Shown here one piece after another: positions 7,439-16,116 of a stretch of 64,000 bases of DNA (the first letter of the stretch is position 1; each line of letters starts with the position of its first letter). Location: positions 1-64,000 of the IMG/VR virus record IMGVR_UViG_3300036466_000503, one strand, 5' to 3'. The notes beneath the pieces are model-generated. The model saw only the letters and a list, made by a program, of their open reading frames with translations. It ran no database searches and was not told the DNA's origin. This stretch comes from a virus. The translations under genes were made by a program, and so were the position numbers.

Positions 7439-7891
7439 TTGGATTATCAAAAAGCTAAAAATAGTTATGACTTTGTTTTTGAAAAAATGAACGGAGACAC
7501 TTATTTTCTTGGCAGTTGGAGATATACAGATATAAAAAGTGAAATTATAAATAAATCAAAAAACATTCTCAAATACCTGGCTTCTCAAATAGGAGCTTCT
7601 AAGGTAAAAATTAGTGAAAATAGTGGGAGATTATATTCTCCTGAATTAATAGCTTATATTTATATCAACGGTATAAAAAAATATATGATTGAGATTAATA
7701 CAGTGCAGCTTTTTAATAAAAATGGAGAATATTACAGTATGGTTATTATTGCAAGGGAATATGAAGGAAGAAGTTTTAGAAAGGGTTATCTTTTAGATAC
7801 ACATTATAAAGATAAGAGTTTCGAAAAGGTTTTGGATAACTTGGACTTTTTTGTTAACGAAGAATATATGTCCGTTTCATTTAATAATTAA
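7439..7891 (+). CDS. Hypothetical protein, paralogue of the next gene (150 aa)
   Basis: The TTG at 7439 is placed correctly after AAAAGGAG; an upstream frame start lies inside the terminator. The protein shares a spread pattern with the downstream gene: an N-terminal Y-x-x-F/L helix, KM-G-x-x-Y-x-GS, a central Y/M-x-P or YSPE region and REYEGRSF near the C-terminus with LDxxxKDxS after it. The pair looks like an old tandem duplication. No known domain is recognised. Confidence 0.7.
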   Translation: MDYQKAKNSYDFVFEKMNGDTYFLGSWRYTDIKSEIINKSKNILKYLASQIGASKVKISENSGRLYSPELIAYIYINGIKKYMIEINTVQLFNKNGEYYSMVIIAREYEGRSFRKGYLLDTHYKDKSFEKVLDNLDFFVNEEYMSVSFNN

Positions 7892-7904
7892 AGGGGGAAT
7901 TAAA

Positions 7905-8315
7905 GTGGAAAATATCAATCAGGTTTATGATTATTTAAAATCAAAAATGGAAGGCAAGATTTACGAAGGCTCATATTATAAACATATAGAAGAAGAAGAA
8001 AAAATAGAAAAGCACTTAAAAGAAATGATGTCCTATTTTGCTAAAGCTTTAAATACAGAGGTAGTAAGTAATAGTGTTCAGATACTTCCAATGTACAGAC
8101 CCGATATTGCTTCCGTTACTACCTTTGATACAAATAACTACTGTTGGTACAGAATATTAATAGACAGCAGGAAAGACAAAGAAGGTCAATACAAAATGGT
8201 GATTAAGGTATTAAGGGAAACAGAAAGAGATTTTGAAAAAGTGGAATTTATTTTAGACGCTGATGATAAAGATAGATCATTGGAAGAAATAGAAAAAAGA
8301 CTAAGGGAGTTTTAA
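7905..8315 (+). CDS. Hypothetical protein, paralogue of the previous gene (136 aa)
   Basis: GTG start after AAAGGGGG, thirteen bases past the preceding stop. It repeats the architecture of the 7439 product: KSKMEGKIYEGSYY at the start, GQYKMVIKVLRETERDF and LDADDKDRS near the end. Mixed alpha/beta and soluble. Function unknown. A terminator at 8379 ends this unit. Confidence 0.7.
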   Translation: MENINQVYDYLKSKMEGKIYEGSYYKHIEEEEKIEKHLKEMMSYFAKALNTEVVSNSVQILPMYRPDIASVTTFDTNNYCWYRILIDSRKDKEGQYKMVIKVLRETERDFEKVEFILDADDKDRSLEEIEKRLREF

Positions 8316-8378
8316 ACAAAACTTGTTTTAAATATAAATAAATGCTTTAAAATTGATTTAATAAAATAATATAAATTT

Positions 8379-8410
8379 AAAGGAGATAATATTAATTGTC
8401 TCCTTTTTTT
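8379..8410 (+). terminator. Intrinsic terminator
   Basis: AAAGGAGA (8379-8386) pairs with TCTCCTTT (8399-8406), followed by a T-run. It lies immediately upstream of the methyltransferase ribosome binding site, so read-through may set that gene's expression. Confidence 0.8.
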
Positions 8411-8426
8411 ATAAGGAGTGGTTATT

Positions 8427-10115
8427 TTGAAGAAAGAAAAACTATTAAGTTTAACTAAAGAGCAGTTGGCTGATTTAGTTTTAAAGAAAGATAATAAAAA
8501 AGACTATGGTTTGGTTTTTGAAGAAAGTTTAGAGGATACAGAGTTGGATTTAATTAAAAATGAACCAATACTGATACCTTATAACAGAAAATCTCAAGTA
8601 GTTAATATAAAAGATAAAGAAAAGAAAGTTAAAGAAATTAAGGATATCATGAATGACGAAAAAGGGAAAATGAATTATATTATTGAAGGAGATAATCTTC
8701 ATGGGTTGAAAGCTATTGAGAAGATATACCAAAATAGTATAGATTTGGTAGTCATAGACCCACCCTATAATACGGGGAAGGAGTTTCAATATAACGACAA
8801 AAAAGTTGATAAGAACGATAATTATAAACACTCTAAATGGTTATCTTTTATGAAGAAAAGATTGAAAATTGCAAAGGAATTAATGACCGAAGACGGTGTT
8901 ATTTTTGTTCACATTGATGATAATGAACAGGCTCAATTGAAACTATTAATGGATGAAATTTTTGGGGAGGAAAATAACCTTGGAATATTAAGTGTTGTAA
9001 ATAACCTTAAAGGAAGATCTGATGATAAATATTTTGCTACTGCTAATGAATTTTTGTGTGTATATGCAAAAAACAAATCTAAAGCAAAAATTAATGGGTT
9101 TCCAATGAATGATGAATATTTGAGCGAATACAAATTTGAAGATAAAATCAGTAAATATAAAAAAGTTTTATTTAGAAAAACTGGCAAAAATTCAAAAAGA
9201 TCTGATAGACCAAATATGTATTATCCTATTTATTATAATGAGAAAAACTCACATTTTTCTCTACAAAAACAAAATGAAAATTATATTAGAATTTTACCAT
9301 TAGATAGCAAAAACAAAGAAGGTTGTTGGAGATGGGGTAAAGAAACTTTTTTAAAGAAAAAAGATACTGAATTAATAGCAATTAAATATCAAGGTTCTTG
9401 GAGTATTTATACTAAACAAAGAACAATAATTGATGGGGAAAAAAGAACAATTAAACCTAAAACATTGTGGTTAGATAAAAGATATGATTCTGACAGAGGA
9501 ACTTTATTAATGAAAAAAATGTTTAACAAAAAAAATTTTAGCAATCCTAAACCTTTGGAATTTATAAAAGATATTATAAAAGTAGGATCTAATAAAAACG
9601 CAAACATTTTAGATTTTTTTGCAGGTTCAGGAACAACAGGGCACGCTGTTCTTGAATTAAATAAAGAAGATGGTGGAAGCAGAAATTTTATTTTAATAAC
9701 TAATAACGAGAATACCTCTTTAAATGAAAAATATCTTGTTTGGGATTATCTCGTAGAAAACAATGTTATTAAAGATTATGATAAATCAAAATGGACTTCT
9801 AAAAACAACAGATATCATTATTATAAAAAATATATTAATGAAAACTTCCCTTTAGGTATTGAAGGTAGCAATATTAAAATAAAAGATAATTATAAAGATA
9901 ATATTAAATTAAAAGAGATCATTAAAACCAATAAATTTAAATCTTTTTTAAAGAACTTACAATTATATGTTGCAGACAGAGGTATTTGTCAGAATGTAAC
10001 TTATCCCCGTATGGAAAAAGTTATCAATGGTTATATTGATAATAAAGGAAATAAGGTAGAGGGTTTGGGAGGAAATTTAAAATATTTAAAGACTTCTTTT
10101 TTGGATATTAATTAA
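8427..10115 (+). CDS. Type III Mod-like adenine DNA methyltransferase (562 aa)
   Basis: TTG start behind ATAAGGAG. The catalytic motif DPPYNTG is at residues 111-117 and the AdoMet-binding motif DFFAGSGTTGHA near 396-407. With the catalytic motif first, this is a beta-class N6-adenine methyltransferase, the order found in type III Mod subunits. About 270 residues between them would be the target-recognition part. No Res or other restriction subunit follows, so it is an orphan, probably protecting phage DNA from host restriction. The N- and C-terminal flanks are lysine/asparagine-rich and AT-skewed. Confidence 0.9.
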   Translation: MKKEKLLSLTKEQLADLVLKKDNKKDYGLVFEESLEDTELDLIKNEPILIPYNRKSQVVNIKDKEKKVKEIKDIMNDEKGKMNYIIEGDNLHGLKAIEKIYQNSIDLVVIDPPYNTGKEFQYNDKKVDKNDNYKHSKWLSFMKKRLKIAKELMTEDGVIFVHIDDNEQAQLKLLMDEIFGEENNLGILSVVNNLKGRSDDKYFATANEFLCVYAKNKSKAKINGFPMNDEYLSEYKFEDKISKYKKVLFRKTGKNSKRSDRPNMYYPIYYNEKNSHFSLQKQNENYIRILPLDSKNKEGCWRWGKETFLKKKDTELIAIKYQGSWSIYTKQRTIIDGEKRTIKPKTLWLDKRYDSDRGTLLMKKMFNKKNFSNPKPLEFIKDIIKVGSNKNANILDFFAGSGTTGHAVLELNKEDGGSRNFILITNNENTSLNEKYLVWDYLVENNVIKDYDKSKWTSKNNRYHYYKKYINENFPLGIEGSNIKIKDNYKDNIKLKEIIKTNKFKSFLKNLQLYVADRGICQNVTYPRMEKVINGYIDNKGNKVEGLGGNLKYLKTSFLDIN

Positions 10116-10204
10116 ATATAGATAAAAAATATAAATTTCGTTTGCATTCTTTAATAGTAACTAATACAATTAACAGACACTTAAAATAGAAGGGAATAGA
10201 TACA

Positions 10205-10339
10205 GTGAAAAAGATTGACAATTGGTTTAAAGAAGCAGAGGAAAGATACTCCAAAATGAACTCCGAAGAAAAAAGAGAGATCAGAAAGCTTTATCAGTTT
10301 GTGGTTTTTGTCAGTATGATAGAAAATATGAGCAGTTAA
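10205..10339 (+). CDS. Small helical protein (44 aa)
   Basis: GTG start after AAGGGAATAG. Charged amphipathic helices (KKIDNWFKEAEERY) are followed by a hydrophobic patch (YQFVVFVSMIENM). Family not recognised. A strong terminator follows at 10361, which supports a transcribed gene. Confidence 0.55.
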   Translation: MKKIDNWFKEAEERYSKMNSEEKREIRKLYQFVVFVSMIENMSS

Positions 10340-10360
10340 AACTAAATAAAAATATTTAAG

Positions 10361-10391
10361 GAGGTAGCCTTTTGTGGCTATCTCTTTTTTT
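10361..10391 (+). terminator. Intrinsic terminator
   Basis: GAGGTAGCC (10361-10369) pairs with GGCTATCTC (10376-10384) with one G-T pair, followed by T7. Confidence 0.85.
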
Positions 10392-10441
10392 ATTTAAAAT
10401 CAAATATAAATAAATACTTTAAAATAAATTTAATACATTAC

Positions 10442-10470
10442 TTGAATTATTTACCAATTTCAAGTATAAT
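10442..10470 (+). promoter_or_regulatory. Phage promoter, TTGAAT-N17-TATAAT
   Basis: TTGAAT at 10442-10447 and TATAAT at 10465-10470, followed by AATAACAGAAAGGCATTAAAG. The leader then carries the TTTAAAACTTGTTT motif. It drives the kinase-like and DNA polymerase genes. Confidence 0.85.
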
Positions 10471-10567
10471 AATAACAGAAAGGCATTAAAGTATTTATTT
10501 TTTTAATTTAATTACTAATAATAATTTAAAACTTGTTTCAAATAAAATTATAAAGGGGTTGGTTAGT

Positions 10568-11080
10568 TTGATTATTCAAATTGGAGGAACAAAGGAAAGT
10601 AACCATTATTATTTCGTAAATCTTTTAGAGGAAAAGCTAAGGGAAAAGACAGATAAAAAAATTAAAAGTTATTCATATAATACTGCTGCAAGAGATATTG
10701 CAGAGATTATGTTCAATCAGGATAATCCTGATAGGGATAAACTTGTACTTTTTAGAGAATTTGTAATGAGACATTTTGACAAAGATTATTTTGTAAGAGA
10801 CTTAGAGGAGCAGATAAATGCTTTTGATAACCACGATATTCACATTGTATCAGATTTATTATTTTTTAGAGAATCCGAATACTTTGCAGACAAATACAAA
10901 ACAATCAATATTAAGGTTGAGCAGAAAACATTAGACGAAATAAATCCTGAAGAATTGGAAAGAGAGGCTAAAAACGCTAATATCAACTTTGATTATGTAG
11001 CACCAATTATTTCAGACGCTTTGGGATTAACAGAGCAGTTGGCAGAAAATATTGCAGACAGAGTTATCGAAAGCCTTTAG
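10568..11080 (+). CDS. Deoxynucleoside monophosphate kinase-like protein (170 aa)
   Basis: The overall shape resembles phage dNMP kinases: an N-terminal LIIQIGG strand-loop, a central helical region with RREF-like REFVMRHFDKDYFVRDLEEQI, and HIVSDLLFFRESEYF where the family has a T/SDxRFxxE motif. The nucleotide-binding loop is abnormal: GGTKESNHY lacks the GK[ST] of a P-loop, so it may be inactive or regulatory. TTG start behind GGGGTTGG. It shares a promoter with the DNA polymerase gene, consistent with DNA precursor supply. Confidence 0.5.
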   Translation: MIIQIGGTKESNHYYFVNLLEEKLREKTDKKIKSYSYNTAARDIAEIMFNQDNPDRDKLVLFREFVMRHFDKDYFVRDLEEQINAFDNHDIHIVSDLLFFRESEYFADKYKTINIKVEQKTLDEINPEELEREAKNANINFDYVAPIISDALGLTEQLAENIADRVIESL

Positions 11081-11138
11081 TAAATATTAATTTAAAACAT
11101 CTTTCATTTTTGCTAAAAATTTAAGGAGGTTGATCAGT

Positions 11139-14100
11139 TTGGAAGAACAAAAATTTGTAGCCCTCCACAACCATACTGCTAAGGGTTCGCTCTTAGATAG
11201 TATGGTTCGTGTTGAGGAGTTAACCAAAAAGGCAAAAGAGCTTGGTATGAAGTCTGTCGCAATTTCTGACCACGGAACACTTCATTCAATGGTTGATTTT
11301 TATAAGTCTGCACTTAATGAAGGTATAAAACCTATTTTTGCAGTTGAAATGTATATGGTTGAGGATATAAAAGTTAAAGATAAAAACGAGAAAAAAAGAC
11401 ACTTATTATTAATAGCAAAAAACGAAAAGGGTTTTAAGAATTTATTTAAGTTAATTACTATTGGCAATGAACACTTTTACAAAAAACCTCAAATAGACTT
11501 TGAAACCCTATTAAAATATAAAGAAGGATTAATTGTAGGAAGTGCCTGTATTGGTGGAAAAATTCCACAGCTTGCTTTAAAGAAAGATTTTCAGAATATG
11601 ATGAATGAAATAATTAAATATAAAAAAGCTTTTGGTGAAGATTTTTACCTTGAAATAATGGCAAATAAGCTAAAAGAGCAGTTATATGTAAATAAGGTAT
11701 TGGTTAAAGCTTCAGAAAAAACAGGGGTAAAATTAATAGCAACAAACGATATTCACTATTTAAATAAAGAGGACTTTGAAACACACGATATAATGCTTGC
11801 AATACAGACAAAAGCAAAACTAACAGACGAAAACAGATTTAGATTTGAAGCAAACGAGTTTTACCTAAAAGATTATGAAGAAATGAAAGCTGATTTATTT
11901 AATGGAGATAAAAGTTATGACAAATACGCTGAAAAAGCACTTAAAAATACTATTGAAGTAGCTGATAAAGTAGAGGAATTTGAATTGAAATTAGGAGAAA
12001 CAAACTTTCCCGATTATTTAGACTTACCTGATAAATATACTCCTGACGAATACTTAACAGGAATAGCAAACCACAGATTAAAGGGTTTGGCTAAAAATAA
12101 GAATATAAACTATAAGGAATATAAAGAAAGATTGGATTATGAATTGGATATTATCACAGCTAAAGGTTTTTCAACTTACTTTTTAGTTATTGCAGATATT
12201 GTAGGTTGGGGAAAGAAAAATGATTTACTTTTCGGATACGGTCGTGGGAGTGCGGGAAGTAGTTTGGTTTCATATTTACTTGGAATAATTGAAATAGATC
12301 CAATTGAATATGATTTGGTATTTAGTAGATTTTTAAATAAAGAAAGAGATTCTTTACCTGACATCGATATCGACATAAGTAATCAAGCACGGGAAGAAGT
12401 TATTGAATATATAAAGAATAAATATGGTAAAGATTATGTAGCTCAAATCTGTACTTTTGGGACAATGAGTACAAAAGCAGTTTTAAAAGATGTGGGAAGA
12501 ACACTTGGCATAGATTTTATGGAGTTAAATAAAGGAATAGTTCCCTGTATTAAAGACGAGGCAGGCAGTTTATCTGAAGCATTAGAAATGAGCAGTAAAC
12601 TTAGAGGTTATCAAAAGAAATATCCCAAACTCTTTGAACACGCTTTAAAATTAGAAGGTTTGCCACGACATTTGTCAAAACACGCAGGAGCAGTTGTTGT
12701 ATCACCAAAAAAAATTACAGATATAGTACCAATGTCCAATACTAAAGGAGATATGGTTACTCAAACTGAAATGCATGATAGTGAAGAGTTGGGATTATTA
12801 AAGATTGACCTTTTAGGACTTAAAACATTGGATTTAGTAAAAAGAACAATTGACTTTATCGGGGAAAGAAAAGACTATGATAAATTGGATAAAAAAATAT
12901 CAACTAAGGGGTTAAAGAATTTAAGATTAGACGATCCAAAGGTATATAAATATATTTATGAAGAGGGAGACACAAGTGGAGTATTTCAGGTGGAGTCGAA
13001 ACTTTTTAGAGGACTGCTTGAAAAAATGAAACCTGATGACTTTGAACACATTATAGCAATACTTGCACTTGGAAGACCTTCTATCTTGCAGGCTGATTTA
13101 GATAAAACATTTATTAAAAGAATGCACGGAGAAGAAGAAGTAGAATATCCACACGAAGACTTAAAACCAATTTTAGAAAATACTTTTGGAATTATGCTTT
13201 ATCAGGAACAGGTTTTAAAGGTTGCTCAAAAAATTGCAGGGTTTAGTTTAGGTCGTGCTGATATACTTCGGAGAGCAATGGGAAAAAAGAAACCCGAAGT
13301 AATGGAAAAAATGAAAAAAGAGTTTATTGAAGGTTCTTTAGAAAATGGTTATACAAAAGAAAAGGCAGAAGAAATCTTTGAGTTAATAGAATACTTTGCA
13401 GGTTATGGATTTAATAGGTGTTTAAGTGGAGATACTCTATTAGAAAAATCAAATAATGAAAAGTTATCAGTTAAAAATTTATACGATACCTGGCACGAAA
13501 AACAAAAAATAAATTTATTAAGCTTATCAAGTGATGGAAGAATAAGACCACGAAAAGTTAAAAATGTATTTAAAACAGGCAAGAAGAAATTATATAAAAT
13601 CACATTAGAAAACGGTCAGACAATCAAATCAAGTAAAGATCATAAATTTATGACTTCAAATAAAGAATGGAAAAGGTTATATCAGCTATCAGCAGGAGAA
13701 GAGCTTTTAGTTAAGGGAGATTATGAAGAAGAAAGTTATCCTATCATTCCAACTAAAATAATCAGCATTGAATATATTGGAGAAGAAATGACCTATGATA
13801 TTGAAATGTACAGCGATAGTGAAAACGGACATAATTATATTGCAAACGATATTATAACCCACAATTCGCATTCGGCAGCTTATGCCAAACTATCATATAC
13901 AACAGCCTATCTAAAATATTACTTTCCAACAGAATTTTACGCTTCCTTATTAACAATGGAATCAGATAAAACTCCTAAAGACAGCAATATCTCAAAGTAT
14001 ATGTCAGAGTGTTTTCAGAAAGAAATTAATATTAAACCTCCACACATCAATAAAAGTATTGAAGACTTTAATGTAGTTGACGGTGAAATAAGGTTTGGAC

Positions 14101-14681
14101 TTAGAAATATAAGTGGAGTTGGTCAAAAGGCTTTAGAGGATATTTTAGAAAAAAGACCATTTGTAGATTTTTTAGACTTCTTTGAAAGAGTTGACCACAG
14201 GTTAGTTAATAAGACAGTAGTTGAAGCTTTAATTAAATCAGGTTCATTTGATTTTATCAACGAAAATAGAAATGAGTTATTATTTAAATATCAGGAATTA
14301 AGAAAAAATAATAAGGTTAGACAGTATTTACTTCCACAGTTTAATTATGCAGATCAAAAAGAAATACAGGTTTATGAAAAAGAAACACTTTCTTATTCAA
14401 TTACCTTTCCTTCAAAATGGGAAAAAGCTCAAATAGGAGAACACATTTATTATGAAGGAACAATTGAAGATGTATATATTCATAAAACTAAAAATAATAA
14501 TGAGATGGCATTTTTCACACTTGATTTTAAATCGGGGAAAGTAAAAGTTATTTCTTTTCCACAAAATTATTATAAAAATATAGAACAAATTAAAAACGGA
14601 AACTTTATTAAGTTAGTTGGAGAAAAATTGGATAACGAATCACTAAGTCTGAAAGGAGTTGATGAAGCCAATGGGGAATGA
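11139..14681 (+). CDS. dnaE: DNA polymerase III alpha subunit (DnaE type) with mini-intein
   Basis: C-family replicative DNA polymerase. The PHP domain starts at once (LHNHT, residues 8-12, and ISDHG). The palm carries PDIDID with aspartates near 408, 410 and 412. Finger motifs such as GRGSAGSSL, MLYQEQV and RRAMGKKK follow, and the C-terminus has an OB-like region. I use the TTG at 11139 because AAGGAGGT ends at 11130. The host-type polymerase is interrupted by a 149-residue intein (residues 761-909); the spliced enzyme is about 1031 aa. Phage-encoded DnaE implies partly host-independent replication. Confidence 0.95.
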   Translation: MEEQKFVALHNHTAKGSLLDSMVRVEELTKKAKELGMKSVAISDHGTLHSMVDFYKSALNEGIKPIFAVEMYMVEDIKVKDKNEKKRHLLLIAKNEKGFKNLFKLITIGNEHFYKKPQIDFETLLKYKEGLIVGSACIGGKIPQLALKKDFQNMMNEIIKYKKAFGEDFYLEIMANKLKEQLYVNKVLVKASEKTGVKLIATNDIHYLNKEDFETHDIMLAIQTKAKLTDENRFRFEANEFYLKDYEEMKADLFNGDKSYDKYAEKALKNTIEVADKVEEFELKLGETNFPDYLDLPDKYTPDEYLTGIANHRLKGLAKNKNINYKEYKERLDYELDIITAKGFSTYFLVIADIVGWGKKNDLLFGYGRGSAGSSLVSYLLGIIEIDPIEYDLVFSRFLNKERDSLPDIDIDISNQAREEVIEYIKNKYGKDYVAQICTFGTMSTKAVLKDVGRTLGIDFMELNKGIVPCIKDEAGSLSEALEMSSKLRGYQKKYPKLFEHALKLEGLPRHLSKHAGAVVVSPKKITDIVPMSNTKGDMVTQTEMHDSEELGLLKIDLLGLKTLDLVKRTIDFIGERKDYDKLDKKISTKGLKNLRLDDPKVYKYIYEEGDTSGVFQVESKLFRGLLEKMKPDDFEHIIAILALGRPSILQADLDKTFIKRMHGEEEVEYPHEDLKPILENTFGIMLYQEQVLKVAQKIAGFSLGRADILRRAMGKKKPEVMEKMKKEFIEGSLENGYTKEKAEEIFELIEYFAGYGFNRCLSGDTLLEKSNNEKLSVKNLYDTWHEKQKINLLSLSSDGRIRPRKVKNVFKTGKKKLYKITLENGQTIKSSKDHKFMTSNKEWKRLYQLSAGEELLVKGDYEEESYPIIPTKIISIEYIGEEMTYDIEMYSDSENGHNYIANDIITHNSHSAAYAKLSYTTAYLKYYFPTEFYASLLTMESDKTPKDSNISKYMSECFQKEINIKPPHINKSIEDFNVVDGEIRFGLRNISGVGQKALEDILEKRPFVDFLDFFERVDHRLVNKTVVEALIKSGSFDFINENRNELLFKYQELRKNNKVRQYLLPQFNYADQKEIQVYEKETLSYSITFPSKWEKAQIGEHIYYEGTIEDVYIHKTKNNNEMAFFTLDFKSGKVKVISFPQNYYKNIEQIKNGNFIKLVGEKLDNESLSLKGVDEANGE
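13419..13865 (+). other. Mini-intein in DnaE (149 aa)
   Basis: It begins CLSGDTLLEK (block A, catalytic Cys1). The block B region reads SSKDHKFM with the conserved histidine. The end is HNYIANDIITHN, giving the penultimate His and terminal Asn, and the +1 extein residue is Ser. Flanks join as GYGFNR and SHSAAYA, the continuous conserved DnaE motif. There is no homing endonuclease, so it is a compact splicing-only element. The insertion point lies four residues downstream of the position used by the known cyanobacterial split DnaE intein (before CFNKSHS). Confidence 0.95.
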
Positions 14682-14862
14682 TTTTAAAATTAACTTTTAT
14701 GACGATATAAAATTTGTAAGTTCAGAGCTTGAAGATATAAAAGCTGTTGCAGAAAAAATAAGAGTTTTTCACAAAGAATTAACAGCTTCGGGTATAGATC
14801 CCGATTTAGCATATGATTTAACCTATCAGTTAGCCAAAAAGTTAATGGATAGCATAGCATAG
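14671..14862 (+). CDS. Small helical protein after dnaE (63 aa)
   Basis: The frame overlaps the dnaE stop. GAAAGGAG at 14651-14658 serves it. ATG at 14662 is too close and ATG at 14671 a little far, so the exact start is uncertain. The chain is helical and ends in a conserved-looking DLTYQLAKKLMDSIA. Family unknown. Coupling to dnaE suggests a replication-related role. Confidence 0.65.
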   Translation: MGNDFKINFYDDIKFVSSELEDIKAVAEKIRVFHKELTASGIDPDLAYDLTYQLAKKLMDSIA

Positions 14863-14980
14863 AGAAAACTTTTGCTCTTATGAGCCTTTGGTCAAATGGT
14901 AAAAAAAGTAAGGTGTCGTATAATAATCATTATTAGACATAAATAATTAAGTTTTCACTTTAAAACTTTATAAATCAAAG

Positions 14981-15018
14981 AAAAAGGGAGTATAACCAAG
15001 CGAGGTTGCTCCCTTTTT
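14981..15018 (+). terminator. Strong intrinsic terminator
   Basis: AAAAAGGGAG pairs with CTCCCTTTTT and an inner AACC/GGTT stem closes the loop. It ends the dnaE transcript. Confidence 0.9.
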
Positions 15019-15186
15019 AGTTTATTTTATAATAATACATTATAATACCCAAAAAAGTCTAATCAATTCTAAGGGCATTTAAAGCTGTTTAAAGGGGTAT
15101 AAAGACAGAATAGGACTATTTTACCCTTATTTTTAAAGCATTATTTTAAATTTTAATATAATAATTAATATTATTTAAAGTATTGT

Positions 15187-15216
15187 TTGAATAAAAACGG
15201 AATTTACGGGTATAAT
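15187..15216 (+). promoter_or_regulatory. Phage promoter, TTGAAT-N18-TATAAT
   Basis: TTGAAT at 15187-15192 and TATAAT at 15211-15216, followed by AATAATAGAAAGACC. It drives the sigma-like factor, methyltransferase and ClpP-like genes. Confidence 0.85.
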
Positions 15217-15311
15217 AATAATAGAAAGACCAATTAATGTATTATTATACAATTATTTCTAATTATACATTAAAGTTAATTAAATATATTTTTATAAGGA
15301 GTGAATTTAAA

Positions 15312-15527
15312 ATGCAATTATTAAAAGGTTTATTTAATATTTCAATTCAGGCGGGTTTATTTACAGGGTTGGTTATGAGTATAGATAGAACAGATTGGAG
15401 ATATACTTTCTTTTTTTCTCTTTTATTAATTATTTGGACTTTAACACTTAAAGACCTTAGAGAACAGAATGAAAGAAATAGATTTATCAAAGAGCTGCAA
15501 GAAGGTGATCAAAGTGAACAAGATTAA
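15312..15527 (+). CDS. Small two-helix membrane protein (71 aa)
   Basis: ATG at 15312 behind ATAAGGAGTG. Two hydrophobic segments (residues ~6-22 and ~30-46, the latter FFFSLLLIIWTLTL) are followed by a charged helical tail. The last 14 bases overlap the start of the sigma-like gene, so the two are translationally coupled. A membrane partner controlling the sigma factor, like an anti-sigma, is possible but not shown. Confidence 0.65.
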   Translation: MQLLKGLFNISIQAGLFTGLVMSIDRTDWRYTFFFSLLLIIWTLTLKDLREQNERNRFIKELQEGDQSEQD

Positions 15528-16116
15528 AGAACTTAGAAAAAAAGAGTTGAAAAAAGTTTTAATCGACAATGATTATAAAAACATTAATGGAGTTTGGAAT
15601 TTATATAAAGACCTTGTATATTCAATAGCTTATACCTATGCAAGCACAAGAAAAGTTGATGTCAATGATGTAAAGCAAAATTCATATCTTTGTTGGCTTG
15701 AATTAACCAAAAGTTTTAAGGGTAAAAAAATGAATGGAGACAGCCTTGAAGGAAATTATGTTTCCTACATTAATAAGTATCTACCTAAAAGATTAAATAA
15801 CTATTGGAAAGACTATTCCCTTTTTAACGACTACAATATTTTTGAGTTAGACAGATTTGACGAATTTGAATTTCTTTCCCCTGATTTAATCCAAGAGGAT
15901 ATTGAAGATAACACACTTTCAACAGTTATAGGAAATAACATTGATATGTTTACTCCAAAAGAAAAAGAACTTTATTTTCTTTTAAAAGAGGGATATATCG
16001 CAACAGATATAGCTGATATGTTGGAAGTTTCAGACGCAACTATTAGTGAACACAGAAAAAATATTCAGGGAAAAATAAGAGAGTTAGTTGGAGAAGGTGT
16101 TTTAAATGGAAATTAA
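15514..16116 (+). CDS. Sigma-70-like transcription factor (200 aa)
   Basis: GTG start after AGAAGGTGA. The N-terminal part (WNLYKDLVYSIAYTYA and the following helices) matches sigma region 2, which binds core RNA polymerase and the -10 element. The C-terminal TPKEKELYFLLKEGYIATD with DMLEVSDATISEHRKNI is a region 4 helix-turn-helix. Two regions in 200 residues is the ECF layout. Placed just before the virion genes, it is a candidate activator of late transcription. It is distinct from the second sigma-like protein at 59702. Confidence 0.75.
   Translation: MNKIKELRKKELKKVLIDNDYKNINGVWNLYKDLVYSIAYTYASTRKVDVNDVKQNSYLCWLELTKSFKGKKMNGDSLEGNYVSYINKYLPKRLNNYWKDYSLFNDYNIFELDRFDEFEFLSPDLIQEDIEDNTLSTVIGNNIDMFTPKEKELYFLLKEGYIATDIADMLEVSDATISEHRKNIQGKIRELVGEGVLNGN

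Larger units (their letters stand above)
14863..15311. other. Intergenic stretch with terminator and promoter
   Basis: No gene is seen. It holds the dnaE-operon terminator at 14981-15018, a short dyad TAATAATCATTATTA near 14920, an A/T-rich stretch, and the 15187 promoter with its leader. Confidence 0.7.

Noticed and set aside
8427-10115. Complete type III restriction-modification system
   Set aside because: Only the Mod-like methyltransferase is present; no Res helicase-nuclease gene follows on either strand.
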